From an uncultured Bacilli bacterium (GTDB taxonomy: Bacteria > Bacillota_I > Bacilli_A > RF39 > UBA660), in NCBI GenBank assembly GCA_934098505.1, contig CAKOOR010000003.1, forward strand, positions 68,814 through 132,813: a stretch of DNA of 64,000 bases, in the 5' to 3' direction. The notes below the pieces were generated by a model. The model did no database searches. It was not told the origin of the DNA and saw only the letters and a list, made by a program, of their open reading frames with translations. Every line of letters starts with the position of its first letter. Positions within the stretch are counted from its first letter, which is position 1. Position numbers and translations under genes: made by a program. Shown one piece after another: positions 8,875 through 18,012 of this stretch.

Positions 8875-9780
8875 ATGTTAATAATTGGTTCACACGTATC
8901 TTTTGGTAAAGATCAACTTCTTACCTCTGTTAAAGAAGCCCTTAGTTACGACTCAAATACTTTTATGTTTTATACTGGTGCTCCTCAAAATACCGTTAGA
9001 AAAGAAATTGACTTAGAAAAGACAAAAGAAGCCCAAAAATTAATGCTCGAAAACAATATCGATATCAAAAATATTATTTGCCATGCTCCGTATATTGTTA
9101 ATCCTGCCAGTAACGATTTAATCAAACAAGACTTTGCTATTAATTTTTTAAAAGAAGAATTAAGAAGATGTAGTTTAATGGGCATCAAACAGATGGTCTT
9201 ACATCCAGGAAGTGCGGTTAACGAAACTAGAGAAGAAGGTCTAAATAACATCGTTAAAGTTTTAGATGCTGTCCTAGATAATCCTTACGACGTTAAAATT
9301 TTACTTGAAACAATGGCTGGTAAAGGCAACGAATGTGGTATAAATTTAGAAGAAATAAATTATCTTCTAAAAAATGTTAAAGACAATACTAAATTAGGAG
9401 TTTGCCTAGATACTTGTCACTTAAATGATTCAGGCGTAGCTATCAGTGCTTTTGATTCTTACTTAGATGATTTTGCAAACTTAATTGGCCTTGAAAAAAT
9501 TGGTTGTGTTCATGTAAATGATAGTAAAAATCCTCTAAATAGTCATAAAGATCGTCATGAGAATATTGGTATAGGGACTATTGGCTTTAATAATCTTTTA
9601 AATGTTATCTATAATAAACGCTTAGAAAATATTCCCTTTATCCTAGAAACCCCTTATGTTTGTAAAGAAGATAATGAAAAAGAAAAAATATATCCGCCAT
9701 ATAAATTTGAAATAAAGATGATTAGAACTAAAGAATTTAATCCATCACTATTAAAAGATATTAGAACATATTATAAATAG
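8875..9780 (+). CDS. nfo: Endonuclease IV (AP endonuclease)
   Basis: 301 residues with the Nfo/EndoIV signature series: IGSHVS at the start, ICHAPY, MVLHPGSA, the zinc-ligand segment GVCLDTCHLNDSG and the C-terminal HVNDSKN...HKDRHENIGIGTIG. The TIM-barrel enzyme cleaves 5' of abasic sites in base-excision repair, using three zinc ions. AGAAGG precedes the ATG, and an extended -10 (TGATAAAAT) lies near 8843. It is monocistronic and converges on the acyltransferase gene. Confidence 0.93.
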   Translation: MLIIGSHVSFGKDQLLTSVKEALSYDSNTFMFYTGAPQNTVRKEIDLEKTKEAQKLMLENNIDIKNIICHAPYIVNPASNDLIKQDFAINFLKEELRRCSLMGIKQMVLHPGSAVNETREEGLNNIVKVLDAVLDNPYDVKILLETMAGKGNECGINLEEINYLLKNVKDNTKLGVCLDTCHLNDSGVAISAFDSYLDDFANLIGLEKIGCVHVNDSKNPLNSHKDRHENIGIGTIGFNNLLNVIYNKRLENIPFILETPYVCKEDNEKEKIYPPYKFEIKMIRTKEFNPSLLKDIRTYYK

Positions 9781-9798
9781 GATATAAAATTAAATATT

Positions 9799-9851
9799 AA
9801 AAAAGAATAGAAATCAAGAATTATTTTTCTTCGAATTATCTATTCTTTTTT
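9799..9851. terminator. Bidirectional terminator between nfo and acyltransferase
   Basis: AAAAAAGAATAGA pairs with TCTATTCTTTTTT. The hairpin overlaps the last codons of the minus-strand gene. Confidence 0.7.
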
Positions 9852-10596
9852 CATATTTTACATATTGATAAGTACTATTCTTACTTCTTGCAACCATTTG
9901 ATTATAAACCTTATCTCTTAAAAGAACTGCACTTTCTCTTTGTGTTTCACATTCTTCTGGATAGAAAGGGCCATCTATATATATAGTAATCTTAGGTCTT
10001 TTTCCTATTTTTTTCTTTTGATAAGTAGTTGTCATTGTAAACGAAGGAACCTTATCTTTTACTGGAAAACGAAATGAGGAAACAGGTAGTGGTCTAATCT
10101 CCGTATAATAAGGCCATAGATGGGCCTCCGGATAAATAGTAATCGAATGCTTTTGGACTAAAGTATGCATAGCATTAAATAAAGCTTCTTTTTCATGAAT
10201 CTTTCTAGGAATTGGTAAAGCTCCAACAAATGGTAAAATCTTACCTAAAAAAGGAATTCCTAAATTAGCCGTACTGATAACGACATAATTTTTCTTAGGA
10301 AAAGTTAACAGTAATGGATCAAGAGCATCTCCAATCATTTGCGTATGATTACTAAATAAATAATATCCTTTATATCCTTTTAATACTTTCTTATTTTTAA
10401 AAGTAACACCTAATATTAGTTTACAATAAATAAGTGCTACCATAAAGGACAAAAAGTACAGGATAGAAGAAATAATCTTATAAAAGAAATTATTATTTAA
10501 CCATTTATAATTATCTTTAACTTCACATTCTTGGTTACTAGACGTAACAAAATCTTCCGTATAACTATCATAAAATTTTGTATCTTGTTTTTTCAT
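9814..10596 (-). CDS. PlsC-family acyltransferase
   Basis: 260 residues. A hydrophobic N-terminal segment (YFLSFMVALIYCKLI) is followed by the acyltransferase block: SNHTQMIGDALD (the NHxxxxD catalytic motif), LPFVGALPIPR and YPEAHLWPY, the counterpart of the EGT motif. It is expected to acylate lysophosphatidate or a related acceptor in membrane lipid synthesis. The ATG at 10596 is chosen because GTGAT lies 3-4 bp upstream. Divergently transcribed from lysS. The substrate is not certain. Confidence 0.8.
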   Translation of the reverse strand: MKKQDTKFYDSYTEDFVTSSNQECEVKDNYKWLNNNFFYKIISSILYFLSFMVALIYCKLILGVTFKNKKVLKGYKGYYLFSNHTQMIGDALDPLLLTFPKKNYVVISTANLGIPFLGKILPFVGALPIPRKIHEKEALFNAMHTLVQKHSITIYPEAHLWPYYTEIRPLPVSSFRFPVKDKVPSFTMTTTYQKKKIGKRPKITIYIDGPFYPEECETQRESAVLLRDKVYNQMVARSKNSTYQYVKYEKRIDNSKKNNS

Positions 10597-10677
10597 AAAT
10601 ATCACAGGATTATTGTAGCAAATTAATTGACTAATTTCACTAATTTTGCTATTATTTGATAGAAAGAAGTGATGTCT

Positions 10678-12576
10678 ATGCGAAAATTAACAGAACAAGA
10701 AATCGTAAGAAGAGATAAATTAAATGAAATAGCTAAGGTATGTAATCCATATCCTGATAGTTTTAAGAGAACCCATACTTTAAAAGCGGCTAAAAATTTA
10801 AGTGATGGTACAACTGATGTTAGTGTTTGTGGTCGTATTATTTTTATGCGTAAAATGGGTAAATTATCTTTCGTTCGTATTAGAGAATTAGAAAGCGATT
10901 TACAATTAGAGTTTAGAATTGATGAAGTAGGGGAAGAAAGATATGATTTCTTCAAGAAACTTATTGATTCTGGTGACTTTATTGGCGCTACTGGGGAAAT
11001 CTTTACTACTCAAACAGGTGAAAAAACTTTACGCGTTCATACTTTTGAATTCTTAGGTAAAGCCTTAAGACCATTACCAGAAAAATTCCATGGCTTACAA
11101 GATACGGAACTTAAATATCGCCAGAGATATGTTGATTTAATTATGAATCAAGAATCTCGTAACGTTTTCTTAGGTCGTAGTAAATTTTATGCATTCTTAC
11201 ATCGTTATTTAGGAGAAAATGGTTTCTTAGAAGTTGAAACCCCAATTATGCAAACAGCAGTTAGTGGGGCGGCCGCTAAACCATTCTTTACTCATCATAA
11301 TGCTCTTAATTTAGATATGAATTTAAGAATTGCTCCAGAAACTTATTTAAAACAATGCATTGCCGCTGGTTTTGATCGGGTATATGAAGTAGCTAAGTGC
11401 TTCCGTAATGAAGGAATGGATACTGAACATTTACAAGAATTTACTCAAGTTGAATGGTATGTCGCTTATTGGAACTTTGAAGATACTATAGTTTTCTTCC
11501 AAAACTTTATTAAAAATGCCCTACTAGAACTCACTGGTAAAACTACTATTAATTATCGTGGTAATGATTTAAATTTTGATGGCAATTGGGAAAGAATTAA
11601 TTATATTGATGCTATGAAAGAAATTTTAGGCGATAACTTCCTAGATATTACTGATCCTAATGAATTAAAAGAACTAGTTGTAAGTAAGAACTTATTTACT
11701 ATGGCTGATATGGCTGAATATAAATCTATCAGTCAAATTATTGATTTCGTCTATAAGAAAAAAATTCGCGCTAATATCGTAGGTCCAACTATTTTATATA
11801 ACTATCCAGCTGTTTTAAAACCACTTGCGAGAAGAAATGATAATGATAATAATGCGGTTGATGTTTTCCAAGTTGTTGTTTGTGGTACTGAAATCTGTAA
11901 TTCTTATTCCGAACTAGTAAATCCAGAAATTCAAAGAGCAAACTTTGAAGAACAAGCTAAAGCCAAGAGCCAAGGTGATGATGAAACCATGGAACTTGAT
12001 GAAGACTTTATGGACGCTATGGAACAAGGTATGCCACCAATCTCTGGTTTAGGATTTGGTATTGACCGTTTAATGATGTTAATCTACAATCAAGATTCAA
12101 TTCGTGACGTGGTATTATTCCCAATTATGAAGAAAGAAAATGGTACTTCAACAACTAATGAAGTTAAAACAGTCAATACTCCTGCCTTAGAAGAACCAAT
12201 TGATTTTTCCAAAGTTGAAATTGAACCATTGTTCCAAGACTATGTCGATTTTGATTCCTTTACTAAATGTGATTTTAGAGCTGTCAAAGTTAAGGACTGC
12301 GTTGCTGTTCCAAAGAGTAAAAAATTATTACAATTTACCTTAGATGATGGTACCGGCACTGATAGAACCATCCTTAGTGGTATTCATGCTTACTATGAGC
12401 CCGAAGCTTTAATTGGTAAAACTTTAGTAGCTATTACTAACTTACCACCAAAAGCCATGATGGGTATTGATTCCTGTGGTATGCTATTATCCGCTGTTCA
12501 TCAACAAGAAGGCACAGAAAAACTAAATCTTCTTATGGTAAGTAACAGCATTCCAGCTGGTGCTAAATTATACTAA
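10678..12576 (+). CDS. lysS: Lysyl-tRNA synthetase (class II) fused to tRNA-binding domain
   Basis: Residues 1 to about 500 are a class II LysRS: OB-fold anticodon domain, then motif 2 (RVYEVAKCFRNEGMDTEH, TQVEWY) and motif 3 (GLGFGIDRLMMLIYNQDSIRDV). Ordinary LysRS ends there, near 500 residues. Here about 110 residues follow after an acidic linker: an OB-fold of the Trbp111/EMAPII/MetRS-C type (FDSFTKCDFRAVKVKDCVAVPKSKK.., LVAITNLPPKAMMGIDSCGMLLSA). This domain gives structure-based tRNA binding. ATG 10678 fits the AGAAAGAAG site best; GTG 10669 and ATG 10672 are alternatives. Confidence 0.92.
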   Translation: MRKLTEQEIVRRDKLNEIAKVCNPYPDSFKRTHTLKAAKNLSDGTTDVSVCGRIIFMRKMGKLSFVRIRELESDLQLEFRIDEVGEERYDFFKKLIDSGDFIGATGEIFTTQTGEKTLRVHTFEFLGKALRPLPEKFHGLQDTELKYRQRYVDLIMNQESRNVFLGRSKFYAFLHRYLGENGFLEVETPIMQTAVSGAAAKPFFTHHNALNLDMNLRIAPETYLKQCIAAGFDRVYEVAKCFRNEGMDTEHLQEFTQVEWYVAYWNFEDTIVFFQNFIKNALLELTGKTTINYRGNDLNFDGNWERINYIDAMKEILGDNFLDITDPNELKELVVSKNLFTMADMAEYKSISQIIDFVYKKKIRANIVGPTILYNYPAVLKPLARRNDNDNNAVDVFQVVVCGTEICNSYSELVNPEIQRANFEEQAKAKSQGDDETMELDEDFMDAMEQGMPPISGLGFGIDRLMMLIYNQDSIRDVVLFPIMKKENGTSTTNEVKTVNTPALEEPIDFSKVEIEPLFQDYVDFDSFTKCDFRAVKVKDCVAVPKSKKLLQFTLDDGTGTDRTILSGIHAYYEPEALIGKTLVAITNLPPKAMMGIDSCGMLLSAVHQQEGTEKLNLLMVSNSIPAGAKLY

Positions 12577-12587
12577 AAATATCTTAG

Positions 12588-12616
12588 AGTCTAAATTAAT
12601 TTTTAGGCTTTTTTCT
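12588..12616 (+). terminator. Terminator after lysS
   Basis: AGTCTAAA pairs with TTTAGGCT, followed by TTTTTTCTTTT. Confidence 0.6.
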
Positions 12617-12686
12617 TTTCTCCAAACTATTTAAGTAATATAAATAAAAGCAATTTCATACTATTTTTTAGAGAGGAATTGATTTT

Positions 12687-13466
12687 ATGAAAATGAATAT
12701 ACCCTATGAAAAAGAGATTGTCTTTAATACCAAAATTGCCGATATTACCTCAATTTCCTTAGAGTATGAAGCTAATGTTTTAGAGGAAGATATCGAGGGA
12801 GAATTTATTGTTTCTGGTGACTATAAAATTCATGAACTAAGTGTTAATAAAGAACCATTTAAATACCGTATTCCCTTTAGTGTTTCTTTAACTGATGATA
12901 TTATTAGAGATTCTATAAAATACGATATTAATAACTTTACTTATGAAGTAATCGATGATGATACTTTAAAAGTAAATATTGAATTTGGCGTCGATTATGA
13001 AATTGTTAAAGAAAAAATAGCTAAAGAAAATCCAGCTACAAATACTGATTCAGTAAAAGATGCTATTACTTTTGATAATCTAGATGAAGAAGATGCTTCT
13101 AAAGAAAGAGAAGATAAAGCAGCTTTAGAACTTAATAATCTCCTCGATGATATAGAGCTAAATAATAAAATAAGCGATAACAAAATAAAAGATAATAAAA
13201 TAAAAGACAATAATGTTGATGTCAAAGTAAAAAATAATACTGAAACAACCACCGATAGCGCCAATAAAGAAGTGGTCTTAAATAATGTCAACAACGCCTT
13301 AAATACTTATGTTACTTATCATATTCATATTTTAAGTGATGGCGAAGATATTAATACCATAACTAATAAGTATAAAGTAAATAAAGAGCTAATTGATGAA
13401 TATAACTCCAACTTAGAATGGGTAATTGGCGAAAAAGTAATTATTCCAGAACTTCAAGATGAATAA
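12687..13466 (+). CDS. spoVID: SpoVID-like spore coat assembly protein with LysM
   Basis: 259 residues. The N-terminal 115 residues have the SpoVID-type beta domain (VFNTKIADITSISLEYEANV ... EFIVSGDYKIHE), the middle is an acidic Asn/Asp/Lys-rich spacer of about 85 residues, and residues 207-255 form a LysM (YHIHILSDGEDINTITNKYK..). In Bacillus, SpoVID drives encasement of the forespore by coat proteins. The next gene overlaps the stop by 8 bp and resembles YsxE; spoVID-ysxE is also the Bacillus order, which supports the call. Shorter than Bacillus SpoVID (about 575 residues) because the spacer is short. Confidence 0.75.
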   Translation: MKMNIPYEKEIVFNTKIADITSISLEYEANVLEEDIEGEFIVSGDYKIHELSVNKEPFKYRIPFSVSLTDDIIRDSIKYDINNFTYEVIDDDTLKVNIEFGVDYEIVKEKIAKENPATNTDSVKDAITFDNLDEEDASKEREDKAALELNNLLDDIELNNKISDNKIKDNKIKDNNVDVKVKNNTETTTDSANKEVVLNNVNNALNTYVTYHIHILSDGEDINTITNKYKVNKELIDEYNSNLEWVIGEKVIIPELQDE

Positions 13467-14355
13467 TGAATTAAAAAAAATAATTGAAAAATATAAACCT
13501 TTAAAATACACCATTAAAGGCAAAACCGTTAACCTTTTTAGTACCACTGGTGACTATGTTATCAAGCCTACTAGTAAAAATATAAGTGAACTTTTTAACT
13601 ATCTTCGTTCTCGTAACTTTAATAACTTTCCCAATGTCATTGAACAAAATAATAATTATATAACTTATGAATATGTAAAAAGTCTAGATACGCCTAAAGA
13701 ACAACAATTACTAGATTTAGTCCTTTTAATTAGTAAACTCCATAATAAAACAGCCTATTTTAAAGAAGTAACCGAAGATAAATATACAGAAATCTATGAT
13801 AATATTAAAAGTAATATTTTATTTTTAAAAGATTATTATAGCAAAATGTATGATGAAGCTTTTAACGAAATATATACCAGTCCTTCTAACTATTATTTTC
13901 TTTTAAACTATAGCCTTATTAATAATGATTTAGCTTTTATCGAAAATGAACTAGATGAATGGTTTAATTTAGTCAAAGAAACTAATAAACAACGGGTTTG
14001 CCTAGTTCATAATAATCTATCTTTAGATCACTTTGTTAAGGGTATGGATAGTTATTTACTAAGCTGGGATAAGTATACCTTTGATACACCCGTTATTGAT
14101 ATCGTTAATCTTTATAAAAATGAATACCTAACTTGTGACTTTAGCGGTATTCTAAAAGAATATTTAAAAAACTTTAAATTAAGTAAAGATGAAGAAAAAC
14201 TTCTTTTTATCCTCTTATCCTTACCAGACCAAATCGAAAAAGAAGCTAACGAGTTTAATAATACCTGCAATGTTACCTTGACCGTAGACTATATTAAAAG
14301 AACCGAAAAATTAATAAGGCCATATTATACGGAAAAGAAGAAAGAAGAGAATTGA
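13459..14355 (+). CDS. ysxE: YsxE/CotS-family spore coat kinase-like protein
   Basis: 298 residues with an aminoglycoside phosphotransferase/CotS-type fold: an N-terminal lobe (YTIKGKTVNLFSTTGDYVIKP), HKT-type segment (ISKLHNKTA) and the catalytic-loop counterpart VCLVHNNLSLDHFVKG, with SWDKYTFDTPVIDIVNLYK in place of the DFD.. region. The loop VHNNLSLDHF has N where active APH enzymes have HGD, so phosphotransfer is doubtful; YsxE and CotS are also thought to be structural. Translationally coupled to spoVID. Confidence 0.7.
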   Translation: MNNELKKIIEKYKPLKYTIKGKTVNLFSTTGDYVIKPTSKNISELFNYLRSRNFNNFPNVIEQNNNYITYEYVKSLDTPKEQQLLDLVLLISKLHNKTAYFKEVTEDKYTEIYDNIKSNILFLKDYYSKMYDEAFNEIYTSPSNYYFLLNYSLINNDLAFIENELDEWFNLVKETNKQRVCLVHNNLSLDHFVKGMDSYLLSWDKYTFDTPVIDIVNLYKNEYLTCDFSGILKEYLKNFKLSKDEEKLLFILLSLPDQIEKEANEFNNTCNVTLTVDYIKRTEKLIRPYYTEKKKEEN

Positions 14356-14496
14356 TACTTCGATTAAAAGAATAAAAATATTAAAACGTAAAGGTAGTAT
14401 TAAAGTAATTAAAGTTTGATAAAAAATAAGAATAGATAAGCCAATGATAGCTAAAATAGTAAAGAAATTAGGGATTCTTGGTCGATTATTACACAT
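14311..14496 (-). CDS. Small membrane protein, overlaps ysxE 3' end
   Basis: 61 residues from the ATG at 14496, which has AGGTG 7 bp upstream; a slightly longer start exists at 14505. Two hydrophobic stretches (FFTILAIIGLSILIFYQTLI and ILLIEVSILFFLLFRIIW) flank a short turn, an integral membrane hairpin. It converges with ysxE and overlaps it by about 45 bp. I do not recognise the family. The overlap and small size leave some doubt that it is expressed. Confidence 0.45.
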   Translation of the reverse strand: MCNNRPRIPNFFTILAIIGLSILIFYQTLITLILPLRFNIFILLIEVSILFFLLFRIIWPY

Positions 14497-14500
14497 ATAT

Positions 14501-14546
14501 AACACCTATTTTATTATATGAAAGATATAATAAAGGGTGTTTTTTT
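14501..14546 (+). terminator. Terminator after ysxE
   Basis: AACACC.ATTTTATTATAT pairs with ATATAATAAAGGGTGTT, followed by TTTTTT. The same bases would form the promoter region of the small minus-strand gene. Confidence 0.75.
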
Positions 14547-14651
14547 AAATCTTTTTGGTTGTTGTCTAAATATTTACACTAGAAAAATTATAGCTATTTA
14601 AAAAAGATAAATATTTTGTTATAATTAAGAAGATAAAAGTAGGTGGTAAAC

Positions 14652-16499
14652 GTGAATAAGAATAAAATGGGGAAGGTAGTTAGTGTTGTTTTATTACTAG
14701 CAATTATTATTAATTATTTTGCTTTTGGCATAAAAAAAGTTAGTGCTAAAACTAATTATAAAGCCTATACGACTGGTGATGTTAACTTTCGTCGTGAACC
14801 TAATATTAAAGATCTGACTAGTGATGGTAATTTTAATATTATTACTAGTATTGATCCTAATACTATAGTTACAGTTATCAGTGATGATATCATAAGTTAT
14901 ACTGATTGTCGTAGAGGTTGGAAAAAAATCATTTATGAAGAAACAGAAGGCTATATTTGTTCCGGTTATTTAAGTGAAACACCTCCTAAAGAATTATATG
15001 GTCGTCCTTGGAATACCCCTAAAAAAGCGATAATGGGTGGAGCCAAATGGATTGGCTCCGGCTATATAGCCCGTGGTCAATATACTTCTTATTTAAAAAA
15101 ATTTAATGTCAACCCTAAAGCCGATAGTGCTCTTTATAACCATCAGTACCAAGCTAATATTTATGCTCCAGCCGCGGAATCTGTTTCTACTTACAATGCT
15201 TATAAAAATCAAGGTTTATTAGATTTACAATTTACTTTTGATATTCCAATTTTCAATAATATGGCTGACCATTATGACCGCTATGTTGGCTATGATAATT
15301 TAGGAACTAATCGTCCTATTAAAAACTTAGTTGATAATATTCCCGTTCAAGATGAAGTAACCGACCAAGAGTTTGAAAATGCCTTAGATAAAGAAGGATT
15401 TCCAGAAAGTTATAAACGTATTTTAAGATACTTACATAATCTTCATCCCAATTGGAGTTTCCGCGGTATGCAAACGGGAGAAGATTTCAATTATGCCGTT
15501 GAACGTGAAAAATGGGTCGGTGCTATCGACATCAGTGATTACTACGATGAGGCTCAAAAAATTGTTGAAGGTAGTCGTTGGTATGTTCCGACGACCTCTG
15601 CTACGGCTTATTATATGGATCCTCGTAATTTCTTAACTGAAAAATATATTTTCCAATTTGAAGCTCTTAACTATGATGAAAAATATACAGAAGAATTAGT
15701 ACAAGGAGTTTTAGCTAATACTTTCATGAAAGGTGATAGTGTTTTAGATAAGCAAAGCTATAAAAGTATCTTTGTTGAAGCCGGCAAAACTTACGATATG
15801 TCCCCATTGTATCTAGCTTCACTTGCTCGTCAGGAACTGGGTATTAATGGTAGTATTGCTAGTACCGGCGAAAGATTTACTTATAATGGTAATGAATATC
15901 AAGGGATTTATAACTTCTTTAATATCGGGGCTAACCATGGTGTCTATGATGGCTTAATGTATGCTCATGGTAACTATTGTAAAATTTGTGGTGATTATGT
16001 GGCACCTGTTAATCCAGATGATAACGGTAATAATAGTAACAATGGTAATAATGATAACAATAATAATGGTAGTGATAATAAACCGAGTGATGATGAAGTT
16101 ATTGTCGTTCCAAGTAGTAAAACTATTATTGACAACTTAGGTCTTAAAGAATATGGTCAGTACTTAAAAGGCTTTAATATCGGATCTAGTATCAATGACT
16201 TAAAAGCTAAAGAATTAAGCGTAACTTATAGTACAGATAAAATAATTGCAACAGGTACCAAAATAACCTTTAATGATGGTAAGAGTTATACAGCTATTGT
16301 CTATGGTGATCTAACCGGCGATGGTCTAGTTAACTCAGCTGATTTATTAAGACTACGTCAATACTTACTTGCTACTAAAGACTTAAGTGGTGCTTACAAA
16401 GAAGCTGCCGACCTAACTGGCGATAACCAAATAAATTCGGCTGATCTTCTTAAATTAAGACAATATTTACTAGGTCAAACTAATATTAATCAAATTTAA
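14652..16499 (+). CDS. Secreted glucosaminidase with SH3b and dockerin domains
   Basis: About 615 residues. Signal peptide (VVSVVLLLAIIINYFAFGIKKVSA), an SH3b domain (about 38-105, VNFRREPN..GYICSGYL), then a long region ending in a beta-N-acetylglucosaminidase domain (about 270-450; NPWSF-like NWSFRGMQTG, PLYLASLARQELG with the likely catalytic Glu near 393, and the end CKICGDY). An Asn/Gly/Asp linker (455-480) leads to a type I dockerin (about 550-612) with two loops DLTGDGLVNSADLLRLRQYL and DLTGDNQINSADLLKLRQYL. It is expected to cut glycan strands of peptidoglycan. GTG 14652 is chosen because AGGTGG lies 5 bp upstream. No cohesin partner is seen in the window. Confidence 0.85.
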   Translation: MNKNKMGKVVSVVLLLAIIINYFAFGIKKVSAKTNYKAYTTGDVNFRREPNIKDLTSDGNFNIITSIDPNTIVTVISDDIISYTDCRRGWKKIIYEETEGYICSGYLSETPPKELYGRPWNTPKKAIMGGAKWIGSGYIARGQYTSYLKKFNVNPKADSALYNHQYQANIYAPAAESVSTYNAYKNQGLLDLQFTFDIPIFNNMADHYDRYVGYDNLGTNRPIKNLVDNIPVQDEVTDQEFENALDKEGFPESYKRILRYLHNLHPNWSFRGMQTGEDFNYAVEREKWVGAIDISDYYDEAQKIVEGSRWYVPTTSATAYYMDPRNFLTEKYIFQFEALNYDEKYTEELVQGVLANTFMKGDSVLDKQSYKSIFVEAGKTYDMSPLYLASLARQELGINGSIASTGERFTYNGNEYQGIYNFFNIGANHGVYDGLMYAHGNYCKICGDYVAPVNPDDNGNNSNNGNNDNNNNGSDNKPSDDEVIVVPSSKTIIDNLGLKEYGQYLKGFNIGSSINDLKAKELSVTYSTDKIIATGTKITFNDGKSYTAIVYGDLTGDGLVNSADLLRLRQYLLATKDLSGAYKEAADLTGDNQINSADLLKLRQYLLGQTNINQI

Positions 16500-16533
16500 A
16501 AACTAATAAAAAAATATCGATAAGAGGTAAAAA

Positions 16534-18003
16534 ATGAAAAAAAAATACATATTATACACTTTAGGACTCTTTGGTTTCGGTTTAACTATTACCAATGCAG
16601 CTCCTTCTTACAACTTTAAAGTTTCTAGTGGCACTATTACCAATGGTAATAAAGTAACTGCCTCCGTGACGGTTAGTAATGTTGCTAGTTGGCAAATAAA
16701 AATCTTAAGTTCTGGTAATACAACCGGCTGTTCTAAAAACTGGGCCGATGCTACCAGCGATGCGCAAAATACGACTAAAACTTTTTCCGTCACATGTAAA
16801 GCCAGTAGTACCGGCGCCATCAACTTTCGCCTAGAAGGTAATGTCACTGATGCCTCCGGTAACACTGTTAACATCAGTGGTTCCAAAACCGTATCTATCA
16901 AAGAAAAAGCCCCTGATTCTACAATTAATACTTTAAGTAGTTTAAAAGTTGATGACTACGAATTATCGCCAAAATTTGACAGTGATGTCTTAGAATACTC
17001 AGTTGTCGTTCCTCCAAGTACTACGAAAATTAATATCAGTGCAACTAAAAAAGATAACACTTCAACAGTAAGTGGCACCGGTGAATTTGAGGTTACCGAG
17101 GGAGAAAATAAATTTACTATTGACGTTAAAGCTCAAAATGGTGACTTACGTACTTACAGCATCAATGTTTCCGTAACCGATGAAAATCCTATCAAAGTTA
17201 ATGTTGATAATGAGGAATATACGATTTTAAAAACCTCAAGAAATCTGGAAATTCCCTCTTTATATAGTGAAACAACTTGCGATATCGAAGATACCACCAT
17301 CCCATGCTTTATTAATGAAAATACTAATATAACTTTAGTAGCACTAAAAAATAGTTATGGCGTTAGTAATTTCTTTATCTATGAAAACGGTAAATTTAGT
17401 AAATATTTTGAATTAATTAGTGAGAATTTAAATATAATGCCCACTAATAATTCCCTAAATCTAAAAGGCTATGTCGAAACAGAAATAACTCTTAATGATA
17501 ATAAAGTTAAAGCTTATCAATATAAGAAACTAAATAATGACTTCTTTGTCTTTGAAGGTCGTAACTTAGAAGATAATACAATTAATACTTATCTTTATAA
17601 TCAAAAAGATAAAACTTTTATCTTATTTGATAATGACTTATATAACCTAATTTATAAAGACTATATGTTTTACTTATATATCTTAGTAGGTAGTGCCGGA
17701 ATAATTATCTTAAGCTTAATAATAATTATGATAATCTCTAGTAAAAATAGAAAAATTCGTAAATTAGTTATTAATTTAGAAGAAAAAATTAAACATAAAG
17801 ATAAAGAGATTGAGAAAATAAAGAAAATATATTATAATAATAAACATAAAAAGAACAAAAAGAACTATAAAAATAATCTTAATGGGGATACTAGTGATAT
17901 AAAATTACAACTAGATAATATACATAATGAAGAAAAAACTTCTAAAAAAGAAGATATTGATTTAAATGATACGACCGAAACTTATAATATTTTAAAAGAC
18001 TAG
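16534..18003 (+). CDS. Membrane-anchored surface protein with cadherin-like beta-sandwich
   Basis: 489 residues. A signal peptide (MKKKYILYTLGLFGFGLTITNA) is followed by an Ig-like region (24-125) and a cadherin-like beta-sandwich (about 130-215: INTLSSLKVDDYELSPKFDSD...LRTYSINVSV). About 150 residues of unassigned beta structure follow, then one membrane helix (LYILVGSAGIIILSLIIIMIIS, about 388-410) and a basic then acidic cytoplasmic tail of about 75 residues with coiled-coil character. The layout suggests a wall-spanning sensor or anchor. It follows the glucosaminidase by 34 bp and precedes tagO by 10 bp, probably one operon for wall metabolism. Confidence 0.7.
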   Translation: MKKKYILYTLGLFGFGLTITNAAPSYNFKVSSGTITNGNKVTASVTVSNVASWQIKILSSGNTTGCSKNWADATSDAQNTTKTFSVTCKASSTGAINFRLEGNVTDASGNTVNISGSKTVSIKEKAPDSTINTLSSLKVDDYELSPKFDSDVLEYSVVVPPSTTKINISATKKDNTSTVSGTGEFEVTEGENKFTIDVKAQNGDLRTYSINVSVTDENPIKVNVDNEEYTILKTSRNLEIPSLYSETTCDIEDTTIPCFINENTNITLVALKNSYGVSNFFIYENGKFSKYFELISENLNIMPTNNSLNLKGYVETEITLNDNKVKAYQYKKLNNDFFVFEGRNLEDNTINTYLYNQKDKTFILFDNDLYNLIYKDYMFYLYILVGSAGIIILSLIIIMIISSKNRKIRKLVINLEEKIKHKDKEIEKIKKIYYNNKHKKNKKNYKNNLNGDTSDIKLQLDNIHNEEKTSKKEDIDLNDTTETYNILKD

Positions 18004-18012
18004 GGGGATCTT

